From Pogona vitticeps (lineage: Eukaryota; Chordata; Lepidosauria; Squamata; Agamidae): DNA of 64,000 nt. Positions within the stretch are counted from its first letter, which is position 1. Every line of letters begins with the position of its first letter. The position numbers and the translations under genes are program-made. The notes beneath the pieces were generated by a model. That model saw only the letters and a program-made list of their open reading frames with translations, searched no databases and had not been told where the DNA came from. Below, piece after piece: positions 1 through 12,230 of the stretch. Location: assembly GCF_051106095.1 (NCBI RefSeq), contig NC_135789.1:22935764-22999763 (forward strand), given 5' to 3'.

Positions 1-59
1 AACCTCACGTTCTTTCCATCTCAAAGAGGAAGACATTTGCCAGTTTTGGGGTTGGTTAG

Positions 60-2225
60 ATGTTCCTATTGTGGTCCACAGCCCAGCCTTTGGGGCTGTG
101 TCACATATGTGAGGATATATGTCGTGGCTCAATCCCGCCCCCTTTTAACGTTTGGGGCTGAACTACAGGGAGCAGAAGGTCTGGGTTCCTAGACAAGGTT
201 GCCACTCAAAAAATACTGGCAGAAAAATGTTGGATCTTCCCTTTAAGTATATAGTTATGGGGGGGAGGAGATGTGGGAGGTTACTGCAGATTTCTCCAGA
301 ATGGCAGAAGGACCATGAAGTGTCCCTATGAGAATGGCAAGTATTTGCAGAAGGCTTCGTCTTGGAGGGGCTATCAAGAGCCACTGACTTTGCAAAAGAC
401 CTGGGTAGTGAACAGCCCTGCCCTCACCTGTCCGTCACAGCTGAACAGGGAAGTAGGAGCCAATGAGAGGACAGAAGGTGGAGCCAAGGGGGAAGGGGGC
501 TGGATATAAAGGCTTGTGTATGGAGCCTGAGAGAGATTGAGTGAGAGACAGTCTGAAATTTAAAAGTGAACTTAGAGTGAGTTAGAGATCTGTAAGAACT
601 CTGAATGGAAGAGAGTGTTAATAGGAGTTTAAAGTTAAAGTAGAACTGATTCAAATACAAGTGATTAGCAACCTGTGATTTGCTTACTGAATATTAATCA
701 TATGCCAACTTCCCTGATATAATAAATCATTTAAGTTTTAAAAGCACACATGTCTCCTTGATTGAATGGTATTGAGGCAGTAATACCTGGTGGCAACGAA
801 GAAAGAAGAAGAGCGAGAACCTTCTGAAGGCCTGGGGAAATAGGGGCTTCAGAGGTGATCGCCACATAAGTGGTGGCCAGTGGTTGGGATACGATTTAAT
901 CCAGGAACGCCTAGAAACAGAAAGGTTCCCAGAGCAGAAAAATATATTTTAGTCAGGGAATCTGAGTGGAAGGAGTGGGTAACTTCCTAGGGCTTTTTCA
1001 AGGGGAAAAAGCTTAGTGGGAAGGCTCCTAAGCTCAGAGGGGGGGGGGGGGGGCTAAGATAGGGACAGGCTCTGATGAAACCATTTCTGGTAGGAGTTTG
1101 CCTCAAGCAGAGAAGGGCCAGTTGGCTAGCTTGTCCTGAGCTCAAAGGACAGAGTTCTGAGGGGATAAAGCGGAGACCAAGGGCAGAGAAGCTGAGGCGA
1201 CTTAAATCAGCAAAAACTGGGAAGAGTTAAAGCTGATTATTTCTGGTTATTTGGTGCCTAGAAGCAGGGAGAGACACTTTGTCTCAGGAAGAAGGCCTGG
1301 GTGGGAGCCAGAGGTCTAAATACAGTATCTTAACAGTGGATGATCACTGGGGAAGCAACTTTATTACAGACTCTAACTCACTGGAAAGGAAAAAAGTGTA
1401 CATTTTAAATTTGAGGCTTGTAAATTGAAGCAGAAGCCTACATAACTAAACATGCCTTTCACGCGGGGAAAAAAGGCAGCAGAGGTGCCTCCTAAGGTGG
1501 CAGTTGGCTCAGATCAGGAGGGGGAAGATATTCAGGGAGGAATTACCTCAGAGGGTCAAAAGTAGACCTCGAGGGTGAAAAACTGCCTAAAATTTCAAAA
1601 GTTTCAAAAATGGAAATTACAAATGGAATTGGAATTGGAAGCAATGGTGATCAAAGATGAGCGGGAGGCCAGTCAAATGTCCTTTGAGCAGAGAGAGTGG
1701 TAGTTAGAGTTGGAAAAGTGGAAAGCGGAATAGAGATCTGAGTATAGGCAGATGGAACTATACCTTAAGAAGAAGTGGAAAATAGATGATGGGGCTGAGG
1801 GAAAAGCTTTACAGCTCAAAGCTGAGATGGAAAAGTTTAATGATTCTGAAAGAAAGATAAAGCCCAAAATTGTTCAGGAACCAGGAGATGTCACAGGTTT
1901 TAGTGCACACGTTCAAAACCCAAATTTTTCTGAGGTAAAAGTGGGAAGAAAAACTTGGGAGGACAGCAAAAAGGAGCCCAAGGGTTACTTCAAGAACCAG
2001 CAGGCGAGTGGCGGCCATTTTGTAGGCAAGCCCACAGAACAGAGCCAGCCAAAATATAAGCATTGGGAAGGGAAGGGAGATAAGACCATTAGCCCAGAAC
2101 AGAGAAATTCCCAATTGGGTTTTGGATGTGGGGAGAAAGACCATTTAATTTCACAATGTGCTAAAGCCAGAGAAGGAGGTCAAAAGGCTAATTTACCCAA
2201 GCTTTTGAAACTTGTATTTTAAAAG
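60..2225 (+). mobile_element. LTR retroelement fossil: 5' LTR, primer site and gag remnant
   Basis: The LTR runs from about 60 (TGTTCC...) to about 786. It has a TATAAA-type box near 505 and an AATAAA signal near 721, followed by a TGGTGGCAACGAAG stretch that could be the primer-binding site. Downstream, about 1450-2225, is a gag-like region with a charged Glu/Lys-rich coiled-coil-like part and a zinc-knuckle-like CGEKDHLISQC near its end. The first 100 or so bases of this LTR reappear at 11596. The family is uncertain: Ty3/gypsy-like or endogenous retrovirus. No pol domain was recognised in this window, so the element is broken, with several interruptions, and is old. Confidence 0.55.
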
Positions 2226-4462
2226 CATCAGATGTCGTCCTCTAGTTTATGGCAGAAGAGACACCTTCAAGGTTAAGATGCCTTATTTCAAAGTTTTGGG
2301 TTTGCAAAATCCTGTCCCTCGACCCAGTTAAAAAAAAAAGAAGCAGGGACGGTGACCTACATGCTCGGAGGAATCCCTTACGGGGAAACCTTGGCTCTCT
2401 CCTCCCTGGCCTTAATTCTGTGTCTCCCTTCTCTTGTTTTGTTTCCTGCTACGCCCCTTGGGTGGGCCAAAGGAGAGTCCCCCTCATCCTTACGACTGTG
2501 TTGCAGTGACTGCTCCATAGGAGTGAGCCACTCGGGTCCTTGCTCCCTCGGGCGCTCGGATGGCTGTACCAGACTCAGAACGGCTGAGGATCCACACGTT
2601 TTCCCCCCCTGCCAGGCTGGGGTGGCGCTCGGGTCAACCTGCATCCTCCCCCCCAGCTGCATCTCTCTGGTTTTCCATGCATGTACATAAAAGCTTTTAC
2701 TTTCCAACCACCCGGTCATCTTTGTCTCTCCGTCCCTTCCATTCATATCAGGATGGGGAGGGGGGAGGGAAGGGGTACGTATGGAGGCCAGCGAACCCCC
2801 ACTTTTCATGCGAGGGCTTCTGTGGAGGGCCGTGCAGGCGGGGGCCAGTCAGATAAAAACCCAATGGGTTTGTTAACCCCAGCGGAAGGGCAGTGGGGTC
2901 AATTACTGTGGCTGACTGCCACTAGCGAAGGAGTTTTGCAGCTGGCACTTGGCAAGGCATGCAAGCAAGGACTTCTTCAGTAGGGGCTCTTCCTTCCAAG
3001 ACCCTGGGTTCCCGGGAAGTCCGGAGAGGCTCTCTCAGGAAAGAAGACCCGAGATCCGAGATTTGCACTCACTCCTGCTCCTCATCTTGAACTCCCCGAG
3101 GCTTTTAAGAAATTGACCAAGCCTGCTCACACCTCATTGTGACCGATTTTTTAAAAAACAGTACTGTTTGGGGAACCCCAAGCCACACAGAATTTGGCTC
3201 TCACCTCCCTTAAGCCAATCCTAGAGGGCCAGCATTTTGTCGTCCCCCCCCACCTGCTGATTTAGGACCTCGTGTTGGCACACACTTTCCTGATGCCCAG
3301 GGCTGGGGTTGGGGGGCGGGCGTCTCCTATGGGACATGACTGGAAGTTCGACAGAGCACACCCAATTTCCAATGTCCTTTTGGGTTTCGTGAGCGGGTTT
3401 TCGTGCTCCGCATGGAAGCAAAGCAACTGGCAAGGAAGTGGAGGGTGAGTGGGTGAGGCAGCTCCTAGTTTTTCAGCTGATGCGACAGCTTCTGGAAATC
3501 TTTTAACCCGCAGGCAGACCAGCATCTGAGGCCTTTCAGAGAGATGGGGACTATTCTTCTCACTCAATCTGAAGGACAAGCTGCCTTCTCTCCTAATGTG
3601 GGCCTTGATCTGTCTGGTAGAGGCTGGTGGGGGGAGATGAGTCCACAGGGGGCTTCTATCTGAACTTTACAAGTGCTACCCAAGCTACTGAATCCTCCCC
3701 CCCTCCCCGTGATAGGTAGCTCCTGGAACATCCCCTGTAATAGGTAGCTCCAGTAAGTTTCGAACTAAAATCCAAAATGGATTCACTGGCCTGCCAAATA
3801 TTAGCACCGCTGGCCTCCACCTGCCAGCCCAGGATGGCCAGTAGTTTCTCCCAGCCGTCTGCAACTTGTTGTATGCCCCATCATGTGGGCTAAAGCTCCC
3901 CCAGGCTGTCCCCCTTGGCCACGCTGGCTGGGGTTGGTGGGAGCTAGAGTTCAGAAGATCCCACTTGGGCTTGTCTGGGTTGGGAGGGGACATCAATTTG
4001 TGAAAAGGCAGGAGTTTTCCAAAGAAGAGAACTGAACATGATGGATGCTTCCAAAGTTTTTAAATGTCTTGCTTTTGCTGTCCGAGGAAGTCTTCAGGGA
4101 TGGTAGTGGGCCCACAGAGTCAAACTGCCCAAAGTTGCTGATCCGAAGGGACAAGAGTGTCACCCCCTCCCTGCTCTCTGTTCTGACTGTGATTGAGTGG
4201 CAATCATCCCTGAAGCTAGGAAGGGGGAAGGCGGGTTTCCCCTGCATTGCAACCCATTGCTCCAAGTCACCCCTGTCATTCTGGAATGCTGTTTCTGGTG
4301 ATTTCATCTTGAGCCAGCAACTCAGAGCTGTTAGCTTTAAAAAAGCCCTGCTCCTGGTGGAGGTCAAAACTGCCAGAGTGATTTTGTTGCTATGGATCAA
4401 TGGGAATGCTGGCCTTTTTTGGGACCCTGCTTAGAGGAAGGCCAGGGTGCTGTGGCTTCCAG
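2226..4462. other. No gene recognised; possible solo LTR near 2340-2750
   Basis: About 2340-2750 has an LTR-like shape: a CT-rich body, an ATAAAAGCTTTTA signal near 2688 and a CTTTGTCTCTCCGTCCC stretch as in retroviral R/U5. No second copy and no target-site duplication were seen. The rest is GC-rich, non-repetitive-looking sequence with open frames that match nothing I recognise. Confidence 0.25.
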
Positions 4463-4501
4463 ATTAAGCCTGGGCCACATGAGCTTGGCAGATGCACAGA
4501 G
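4463..4501. repeat. 39-bp direct repeat, copy 1
   Basis: The stretch beginning TTAAGCCTGGGCCACATGAG recurs at 5797-5835 with a single C/T difference. The copies are about 1.3 kb apart. The first abuts the truncated end of the BovB fragment. Confidence 0.7.
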
Positions 4502-5202
4502 GTGCATAAACTTGGATTATTGTGATGTTGAAAGGTCTGCCTTGGATTTGTATTGACATCATTCTATCATTTTTGAGATTGTATCCCATTACAGCTTTTC
4601 CCAATCTTTTGTTGACTATGAGGGCCACTCCATTCCTTCTATGGGATTCTTGCCCACAATAGTAGATATGATAATCATCTGAGCTGAATTCGCCCATTCC
4701 TGTCCATTTTAGTTCACTGATGCCCAGGATGTCGATGTTTATTCTTGCCATCTCCTGTTTGACCACCTCCAGCTTCACAAGGTTCATAGATCTTACATTC
4801 CAGGTTCCTATGCAGTATTTTTCTTTGCAGCATTGGATTTTCCTTTCACTTCCAGGCGCGTCCATAGCTGAGTGTCCTTTCGGCTTTGGCCCAACCACTT
4901 CATTAGCTCTGGAGCTACTTGTACTTGTCCTCCACTCTTCCTCAGTAGCATGTTGGACGCCTTCCGACCTGAGGGTCCCATCTTCCAGCGTCATATCTTT
5001 TAGCCTTTTGTTTCTGATCATGGGGCATTCTTGGCAAAGATACTGGAGTGGCATTGCCAGTTCCTACTCCAGGTGGATTGTGTTTAGTCAGAACTCTCCA
5101 CTATGTCCTGTCCGTCTTGGGTGTCCCTGCACGGCATAGCCCATAGATTTTCTGAGTTACTCAAGCCCCTTCGCCACGACAAGGCAGCAATCCATGAAGG
5201 GG
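4502..5202 (-). mobile_element. BovB/RTE LINE, 5' part with endonuclease domain
   Basis: Read on the minus strand, the protein contains GTWNVRSMN, DILGISELKWTGMGEF, the YYCGQES block, NGVALIVNKR and FNITIIQVYAP. These are hallmark blocks of the AP-endonuclease domain of BovB LINEs. The 5' leader (about 5050-5202), with the phrase TGGATTGCTGCCTTGTCGTGG, also fits the squamate BovB 5' region. The element stops inside the endonuclease domain, so reverse transcriptase is missing. The normal LINE pattern is 5' truncation; here the 3' side is lost, which points to later deletion or rearrangement. BovB is known to have moved horizontally between squamates and ruminants. Confidence 0.9.
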
Positions 5203-5210
5203 AAGCTTAC

Positions 5211-5297
5211 CTTCAGCATTTAGCAATTTCCGGTCTTTGTATAGATCTGTGAGGAAGAGGCTGTTGATAAGCGTGGATTTTCCCAGACAACTTACTC
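5211..5297 (-). CDS. Septin P-loop exon (single exon, SEPT4/5/1-like)
   Basis: The 87-bp exon is bounded on the minus strand by a CT-rich tract plus CAG acceptor and a GTAAGC donor. It encodes [20 protein letters not shown] followed by RKLLNAE. Septins are filament-forming GTPases of the cytoskeleton, and this is the exon holding the G1 (P-loop) motif. The usual GESGLGKST reads GVSCLGKST here: the GxxxxGKS frame is kept but two normally invariant positions differ. KDRKLL favours the SEPT4/SEPT5 group. No other septin exon was found, and a BovB fragment begins only about 10 bp past the donor. It is either one exon of a gene with very long introns or a stranded duplicate exon. The septin identity is secure; function is not. 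Confidence 0.75.
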
Positions 5298-6580
5298 CTG
5301 GGAAGAGAAATCAGGAGAAGGAAGCCATCAATAGCATTCAATGCATAGGTTACTCCGGGGGGGGGGGGGGGGAGAGAGAGAAAAGATTTTATTGAAGGAA
5401 GCAAAAAGAGGGAGTGGGGTTTGGTGGAGTATATCGAAACCACTTCCTTCTTTTATTCTACCAAGACTATAACTACCAGCGAGTTGGAACTGGCACTGCA
5501 CACAGCGAGAAAGCAGGATTAGACCCAGCCAGATTCTAGCTCCCCACCATCCCCAGTTAAGATGATGGGCCCAGAGAGTTTTTTGTGGGAGGAACTGCGG
5601 ATTTGGACAAGCACACAGGATCTGAGCAGAGCTTGGCCTTGAAGGAGTGCCAAGAGAAAAATTTGGGAAGAGCCTGGAGTGTCTCACCCTCAGCCCCCAT
5701 CCAAACTAAGGATCCAGCTTTCACTGAAAGAAGCAGAGAGACCGTCAAATCTCCCCCTAACCGTTTGGGTACCTTGAACTTTGCTGCCCGACGGGTTAAG
5801 CCTGGGTCACATGAGCTTGGCAGATGCACAGAGGATGATGAAATGGGGAGAGGTGGTTTAGTGGGACTGTGTAACAGCTGTGCTGGATCTGTGCGGAGCC
5901 CACCCAGTTTAGGTTTCCTTCTACCCTCGGAAGATCCGCTGGAGGCAGTAGAGACCCAGGGTGGGTGGGTTTGCACCATTCCATCAGTAAATGTTTGGAC
6001 CCTGCAAATTTCAGCACCGTGGGGCTAAGCCCCAGCCGGCTCGCCTTAATTCCAGCTCTGCATAATGTGCCTCCTTCCGACAGTCACTTGTGTGGTTGCC
6101 TGGCAAGGAGCTTGAGTCACCGGAGGCGATTAAGCAGAAGAACCCTGCTCTCTGCTTCCAGAAATTCAGGGGAACACGAGGGTAAAAGAGGTTGGCAACA
6201 CGCTGACTTGTAAAATCAGAGCTCACTTGGAAATCAAACACGACCAACCCCTTTCTTCTCTCTCTATACCCTCCTGTCAGAGAGACCCTCGCTCTAAACA
6301 GGAGGACACACAAAGCTTGATGGCTGGTTTCAATAGGAACTCTCGGTTCTGCCTGTCCCAGTTTTAATGTTCCTGCAGATGAAAAGAAAAGAAATGGGAG
6401 CCACCCCCACCCCTTTCCACAACCCCCCCCCCCATCCACACAACCCCTGCCACCATCAGGGTGAAATCAAACCCCTTTTTCATAGATTTCCGGTGGACCT
6501 GATTCGGGAAGGTTGCAAACCCGACGTACTCTTTATCGTCCTGGGGTGGGCGGGGAGGGAAGAAAGCAGAAAAAAATAAA
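5298..6580. other. No gene recognised; includes poly-G and second 39-bp repeat
   Basis: Holds a G run near 5357, the second copy of the 39-bp direct repeat (5797-5835) and a C run near 6424. Open frames on both strands match no family I know. Confidence 0.4.
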
Positions 6581-6589
6581 AGTGTGGTC

Positions 6590-8130
6590 GGGAAACCTGT
6601 AGAATTTGAAATGACACCGGCTATGGATTTTGGGAAGGGGACTCCCCCAACTCTGATCTCCGGGGGTGGGGGGGATGAGAGCCAACCCAGAGAGACTGCC
6701 TCACCTCGTCCGACTCATTTCACGATTACCAAAAATAAGAAAACTACGAAATCTCCGATAAAAAGAGTTAATGTAGGAGATTATCCTGACTGCAAGTTGG
6801 CTTTTCTAGTTTGTGATTATTGTGTTAGTGGAAATCCATGCAGTGCCACTTTAAATACAACATTCCAAGATTTATCAATAATAAGAAGTAATTGCATGAC
6901 GGTACTTAATGAAAGTGAGGCTGGAAATGTACCTATAACAGCTATGCAATTACAGGCAAAAATGCATACTGGAATGTGTTTGTATGAATTACCATTAGGT
7001 TTAGTGTTGATATGTGGACAGTGGGCTGGTAGCGCATTACCACCTGTCTGGAATGGGACATGTACAGGTGGTACCATATCCCCAAGGGGAATACAATTTC
7101 ACATGAAAGATCAACCTAAAACTGCATGGGATTTTCTCACTTTAGATGAAGTAAAAGAAAAAGGAGTTATGATGACCATCTGGGGTACAATCCAGTACCC
7201 CAGACTGGCAGAGATGGGGAACAATTATGTGGCCACAAGTGGGAGTTGCTGTAAATATTAAACAATTCAGGAAATTGTCCTCTCAAGTAGACGCCTTGGC
7301 AAATCTAACCGCCAGGGGCATAAAGGCCTTGCAAAAAGAAATAGAGTCACTTGCTGGGATGCTAATGCAACACAAAATGACTTTAGATTACATCCTTAGC
7401 AATGAAGGGTGTGTGTGTGTTTTTGGCTTAATACCACGTGTTGCCATTATATAAATCAAAATGGCCAGGTTGAATTGGATATTAGCAAACTACAAGATAT
7501 TGCTGCCAGTGTGTGAAAAACTTAGTGGCTGGAGAATCATGGTGGGATGGGCTCACTTCATGGCTACCTGATTTCTCATGGCTTTTTAAAGGAATTTTTG
7601 TGTTCTTTATCTTTATAGTAGTTATAGGAATAGTAGTTTGTTGCTGTATGCAATGGGTCTCTTTAGGGATGCCATGTATAAGGAAAACTAAGACAAGACA
7701 GCAAGAAGTGATGGCTCCTTTAATCAGGGAAAAAGAAAAAGAGACAATGAGTATGGTTATTAAATGTGAGCATTAGAAGATCTTTATAAAAAGAAAATGA
7801 GCTGATATAAAACTGTAGTTTATAAAGTTCTAAGTTCCACAATACAGTAATAAAAATGATTTTACAAAATGGAGGATTTTACATGGAGGATTTTACAAAA
7901 TGGAGTACATATGCAGTTTAGACTAATAAGTTGTGTTGGCGTCGCGTGATAGGCTGAATGTGAGCCCTCCACCGTGACCGGATTGGTCAGAGGGAGAGAG
8001 AGGGAAAATATGCCTCGGGTATAAAAGTTGTTGTTTGTTCTAAGGGCAGAGACCATACTTGCCGAGGTGTGCTCTCTCCATGAAAATAAAACCGCTTACT
8101 ACTATCCTGGTGTGAATATTTTCATATCAA
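6590..8130 (+). mobile_element. Endogenous retrovirus fossil: env remnant plus 3' LTR
   Basis: About 6590-7770 is an envelope remnant. It has a Cys-containing surface-like part with glycosylation-type NxT/S sites and a heptad-rich transmembrane-subunit stretch (LANLTARGIKALQKEIESL) ending in a Cys cluster like those of retroviral TM proteins. A hydrophobic anchor (FKGIFVFFIFIVVIGIVVCC) and a short charged tail follow. About 7798-8130 looks like an LTR, with TATAAAAG near 8021 and AATAAA near 8085. Part of the env is repeated at 11845-12215. It is broken with a few interruptions; no gag or pol of this element is visible. Confidence 0.7.
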
Positions 8131-9250
8131 TCTATAACTCCTTTCTGCTAGGAGTTTGCTTGAGAGACAAACGCCCCAGTCAAAGTACACATCTCCATGC
8201 TTTCTCTAGAGCAATTTGGTCTTTTGCACACAGCAGAGATTTTTTTTTGACCCATGTTTTTCACAGGAGAATAGAAAAGACATTTTATGTATGTACCACA
8301 CAGGGAAGGAGCATGGGTTGCAAAGATCAAGAAATGGGCAGTCCCAAACCAGCTCGCTGAAATTAGCAATGTTTATTGGCGGGATAAAAAATATTTTTCT
8401 ACCAGAGCTTTCTGAACGTATAAACATAGGATCTTTACAGCCTTGATAAAGACATTTTTTCTTTTTGACACCTCTGCCAAGATAGGATTTTTTGGGGTAA
8501 GAAAATAGCAAGATGTGAAACAAGAAAAAACAGGATAGGTAGAAACGTTCTTTGGGGTTCCTAAACAACATTGCACACTGTCATTCTGCAACCCCCCACA
8601 CGCACCCCCACAATCTTACCCTGAAATTCAGAGAAAAGAGTCACGAAATAGTAACAAGGACGGGGGGGGGGAAGGGGGCACCTTCTTGATTTCTGTGGGA
8701 AGGCAGGAGAGTCACGCATCCCAGAATATTCAGTGAATCTTGGCATATTCCAGCCACATGGCTGCTTTCTCCACCCAGGCATAGCTCTGTGGCCGTGCTG
8801 AGAGTCTAGCTCCATTCCCCCTGCACCATGAAAACACTGCATCAGGATACCAGACGGTCTCATCCAGATACCCCCCCCCCCCCCAGTGGCACCAGGACTG
8901 TAGTCAATGGGTTTTTGCTTCCTTGTTCTGCTTTGGGATTTTTTTTCCTGACTGTAAGAAATGATAGCTCACACCCCCGGGTTTACTAACCGAAAAGGAG
9001 CAGGATGTGGCAATGGAGCAAGAGGCCACCTGGGTCTTGGGTGCGAGAGGAGGCCTCTTCATGCCCGGGATACCCATTGCTACTTGTTCTGTGCTGGCGC
9101 TGGCGCTCTCCCAGCCTCTTAGGGAGGGAAGATGAGTCTGATGGTGCCAGGACCAGCAAATTTGTTCCGAGCTCAGCCCCCGAGACAACCATGAGAGGAG
9201 AAGTCTAAGGCAAACTCTGATGCCTGAACGTAGAGTAGAAGGGGAATCAC
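8131..9250. other. No gene recognised
   Basis: Non-repetitive-looking sequence with homopolymer C/G runs near 8662 and 8873. Nothing supports a gene or a known repeat. Confidence 0.4.
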
Positions 9251-10420
9251 CTCCAGCACCAAATCAATTCAATTCGGTAACCTTTATTGGCATAGGAAAA
9301 TTAAAAACATACACTTGGGAAATCAATAGTAAATAGAGATACACATAATAGTTACACAGCTAAAAAATACAGCAAGAAACACAATAGGGGATACTTTGGG
9401 GTAGTCTGGTTAATTTTTAGATACCTGGGAGGAGAGAACCTTTGCAAGAAACTCGGCTACTAAGGCCGTTATTTTTTTGTGAATAGTCATAAAGGAGGAA
9501 ACCTGTGAGAAACTGAGGAGGGCCAGAAAAAATTGAAATAATTGAACCTAAGAGACAAGCACGCATATCTTTAAACTCAGGACAGTAACAGAGAATGTGT
9601 GTGACTGAGTCTGGTTCTAAACCACAAAAATTTCAGATTCTTTGTTCAAAAGGTACCCGGGCATATGGTCCTTTTAGCATCTCAGAAGGGAAAATGTCCA
9701 GCCGGGCTAAAGGCCCTCCTGATAGAGGGGTTCACCAAGGACTGGAAATAAGAATATCCATAACCAAAGGAGGAAAAGATACCGAAATGAATTGGGGAGC
9801 ATGTCTGATTCACATTGGAAACTAAGTGAAAGACTCCCATAGTCTCCCCTTGATAAGGGAAAGTGCTTGATTAAAATGACTGTTGAATAGAGAATTTGAG
9901 GATAGGCCAATGGTCACAAGTTTGGGTTCACATTGTGTAAACCATGCGGATTGATAAGGGTCTTTGAGAAGGTGAACAAGGAGAGCATCTGGGTTTATTT
10001 TAAAAAAGTAGCGCAGGCAGAATTTGAAAGTAAGAGCCCACACTGTCGTTGAAGTGAGATGCAGGCCTAGCTCTAGGGATCCCCAGTTCAATCAAACTAT
10101 CTACCATAGCCCTACAGCTAGAGCACCAAATCATGTGCCTGTTCTCACTCTGGTTATAAGAGCAAGCACACCACCGATCACACAACTCTGCCAGGGTGGG
10201 AGGGATCCTTCTGTGTGATTCCGCTTCTGCTCTGCATTGACCGACAGGATACGGCCCGTTTTGGGGTGATGACCTAAGACGCTTGAGATCTTGTTCCTCA
10301 GCCACAGGAGAAGGTGGGAGCCAGACAAAAGCTGGTCTCTTACTGCGCCCGGCTGCGGCAAACGGAACCCAAAGGTGGCAAGGGTGTGAAGCTGCAGCAA
10401 AAAAGGCCGACACACTGACA
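9251..10420 (-). mobile_element. LINE 3' end (end of ORF2 and 3' UTR), minus strand
   Basis: Read on the minus strand, degraded coding phrases rich in Cys/His, such as ESHRRIPPTLAELCDR, resemble the Cys-rich tail after reverse transcriptase in LINEs. These are followed by a 3' UTR that ends in AATAAAGGTTACCGAATTGAATTG, split here as AATAAAGGTTACC plus an AATTG-type short tandem tail. The plus-strand start at 9251 is the reversed tail. Clade is not determined. Frames are broken many times. Confidence 0.5.
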
Positions 10421-11595
10421 ACCTGTACTAAATCTGCCGTTCCGCTCGGGGCTTATCTAGGCAGCCGAGACTGCATTTCATGTTCGTGGCCAATTCCGCA
10501 GCATCCCAAATGAAGCTGACCTGCACCGCGTGGGGTGGGTGGGGTTATTCTATTTTGCCATGCTTACTCCTTTCCATTCTCCCTGTCCCTTGGAAACCAC
10601 GACGGTTGTTTCAGAGAGCAGCTCCACACACCCTGCCTGCAGCCTGAGGCTTGACTCGCTCCCTCAAGTGACACCTTTGCCCTCAGACCTCTTTTCTGCC
10701 TTTCATTCCCCTTCCTGTTGTCAGCACAGATGCAAATTTCTCAGGGTGCTGATCTGCGCCCCTCGGTTTTGTGGAACAGCTACCTTGGTAATGTTGTGTT
10801 GTTGTTGTTGTCATTGTGATGGTTTATAACTACACACCTGGCTGACAGGTTTTTGGAACACAACAGCCCAGGCCCCTTGGCACAAACAAGATCTGATGGT
10901 CTGGAAAGCCGCACCATAGTGAACAAAAACACAAAACAACACAACCTAACTTCCTCCATGATGTCCGTGTCCTTATGGGACCCAAACAACCCCTAGAGAA
11001 ACGGACATATTTCAGCAAAGAAAGAGCTTGGTGAGCCTCAAAGGGGACAGATAGATCTGTAGCCTTCCAGGGTTCATGAACTACCATTCCCATCATCCAC
11101 ACCAATGCCTAGGCTAACTGGGGCTCTTGGGAACCAGAATCTAGCAATATCTGGAGCTCCATCTGTTTCCTTCCTCACTTGGTTTCGCAAGACTTGGGTA
11201 CCCATTTTTTTTCTTCAAAAGAAAGGGTCCACCCATCACTTCATGATTCAAAATACGGGACAAAAATCATGAGTTCAAGACAAGTAAAGACATGATTCTC
11301 CTCCAAGCTACCTTTAATTCTGCCATGCCAATAATGACCCCAGAATGAAAACTGGACATCGAGAGATCCTGGATTCAAATCCCACCCCCACATGGACAGC
11401 ACCTCCGCTTACAACATGAGGCTCAAAAGGCTAGCCCGCCTTACAAGAGCGTCGTACTACTAACCACATCTTTAAATGGCTCAGAAGCTCAAAGCAAGCC
11501 AGCTAAACATAGACCATCTCCCACTCTTATATACAAACCAAGCTTAGCTCACTTCTAATAATTTTTTAAAAATTGGGGAGGGGTGGGTTAGATTT
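10421..11595. other. No gene recognised; scattered repeat scraps
   Basis: A GTTGTT run lies near 10797 and a possible SINE-like scrap near 11360. Otherwise nothing recognisable. Confidence 0.35.
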
Positions 11596-12230
11596 TCCTG
11601 TTGTGGTCCACAGCCCAGCCTTTGGGGCTGTGTCACATATGTAAGGATATATGTCGTGGCTCAATCCCCTCCCCCTTTTTAATGTGTGGGATCTGGGAGG
11701 TTATTGCATTTGGGAAAAAGAAGAAGAGGTGGTACCCTAACCCTAATTCTCACTGCTCAGGCAACCTACAAAGTCACCACGCAGACCATCTGCCACGGTT
11801 GCTTTCCCCTCCACCGCTCCCTACGTAGGAGCTGAATGGGCTTGACTGTGTCTGGAATGGGACATGTACAGGTGGTACCATATCCCCAAGGGGAATACAA
11901 TTTCACATGAAAGATCAACCTAAAACTGCATGGGATTTTCTCACTTTAGATGAAGTAAAAGAAAAAGGAGTTATGATGACCATCTGGGGTACAATCCAGT
12001 ACCCCAGACAGGCAAAGATGGGGAACAATTATGTGGCCACAAGTGGGAGTTGCTGTAAATATTAAACAATTCAGGAAATTGTCCTCTCAAGTAGACGCCT
12101 TGGCAAATCTAACCGCCAGGGGCATAAAGGCCTTGCAAACAGAAATAGAGTCACTTGCTGGGATGCTAATGCAACACAAAATGACTTTAGATTACATCCT
12201 TAGCAAAGAAGGATCCTTCTCATCCTGAGA
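11596..12230 (+). mobile_element. Second retroelement fossil: LTR head joined to env fragment
   Basis: 11596-11700 closely matches the start of the LTR at 60, and 11845-12215 closely matches the env stretch at about 7040-7400, with only scattered differences. This is a shorter, internally reduced relative of the elements at 60 and 6590. It suggests that the LTR at 60 and the env at 6590 belong to one family, despite the different 3' LTR at 7798. Confidence 0.65.

Noticed and set aside
2340-2750. Solo retroviral LTR
   Set aside because: R/U5-like phrases only; no matching second LTR, target duplication or clear ends, so kept only as a note.
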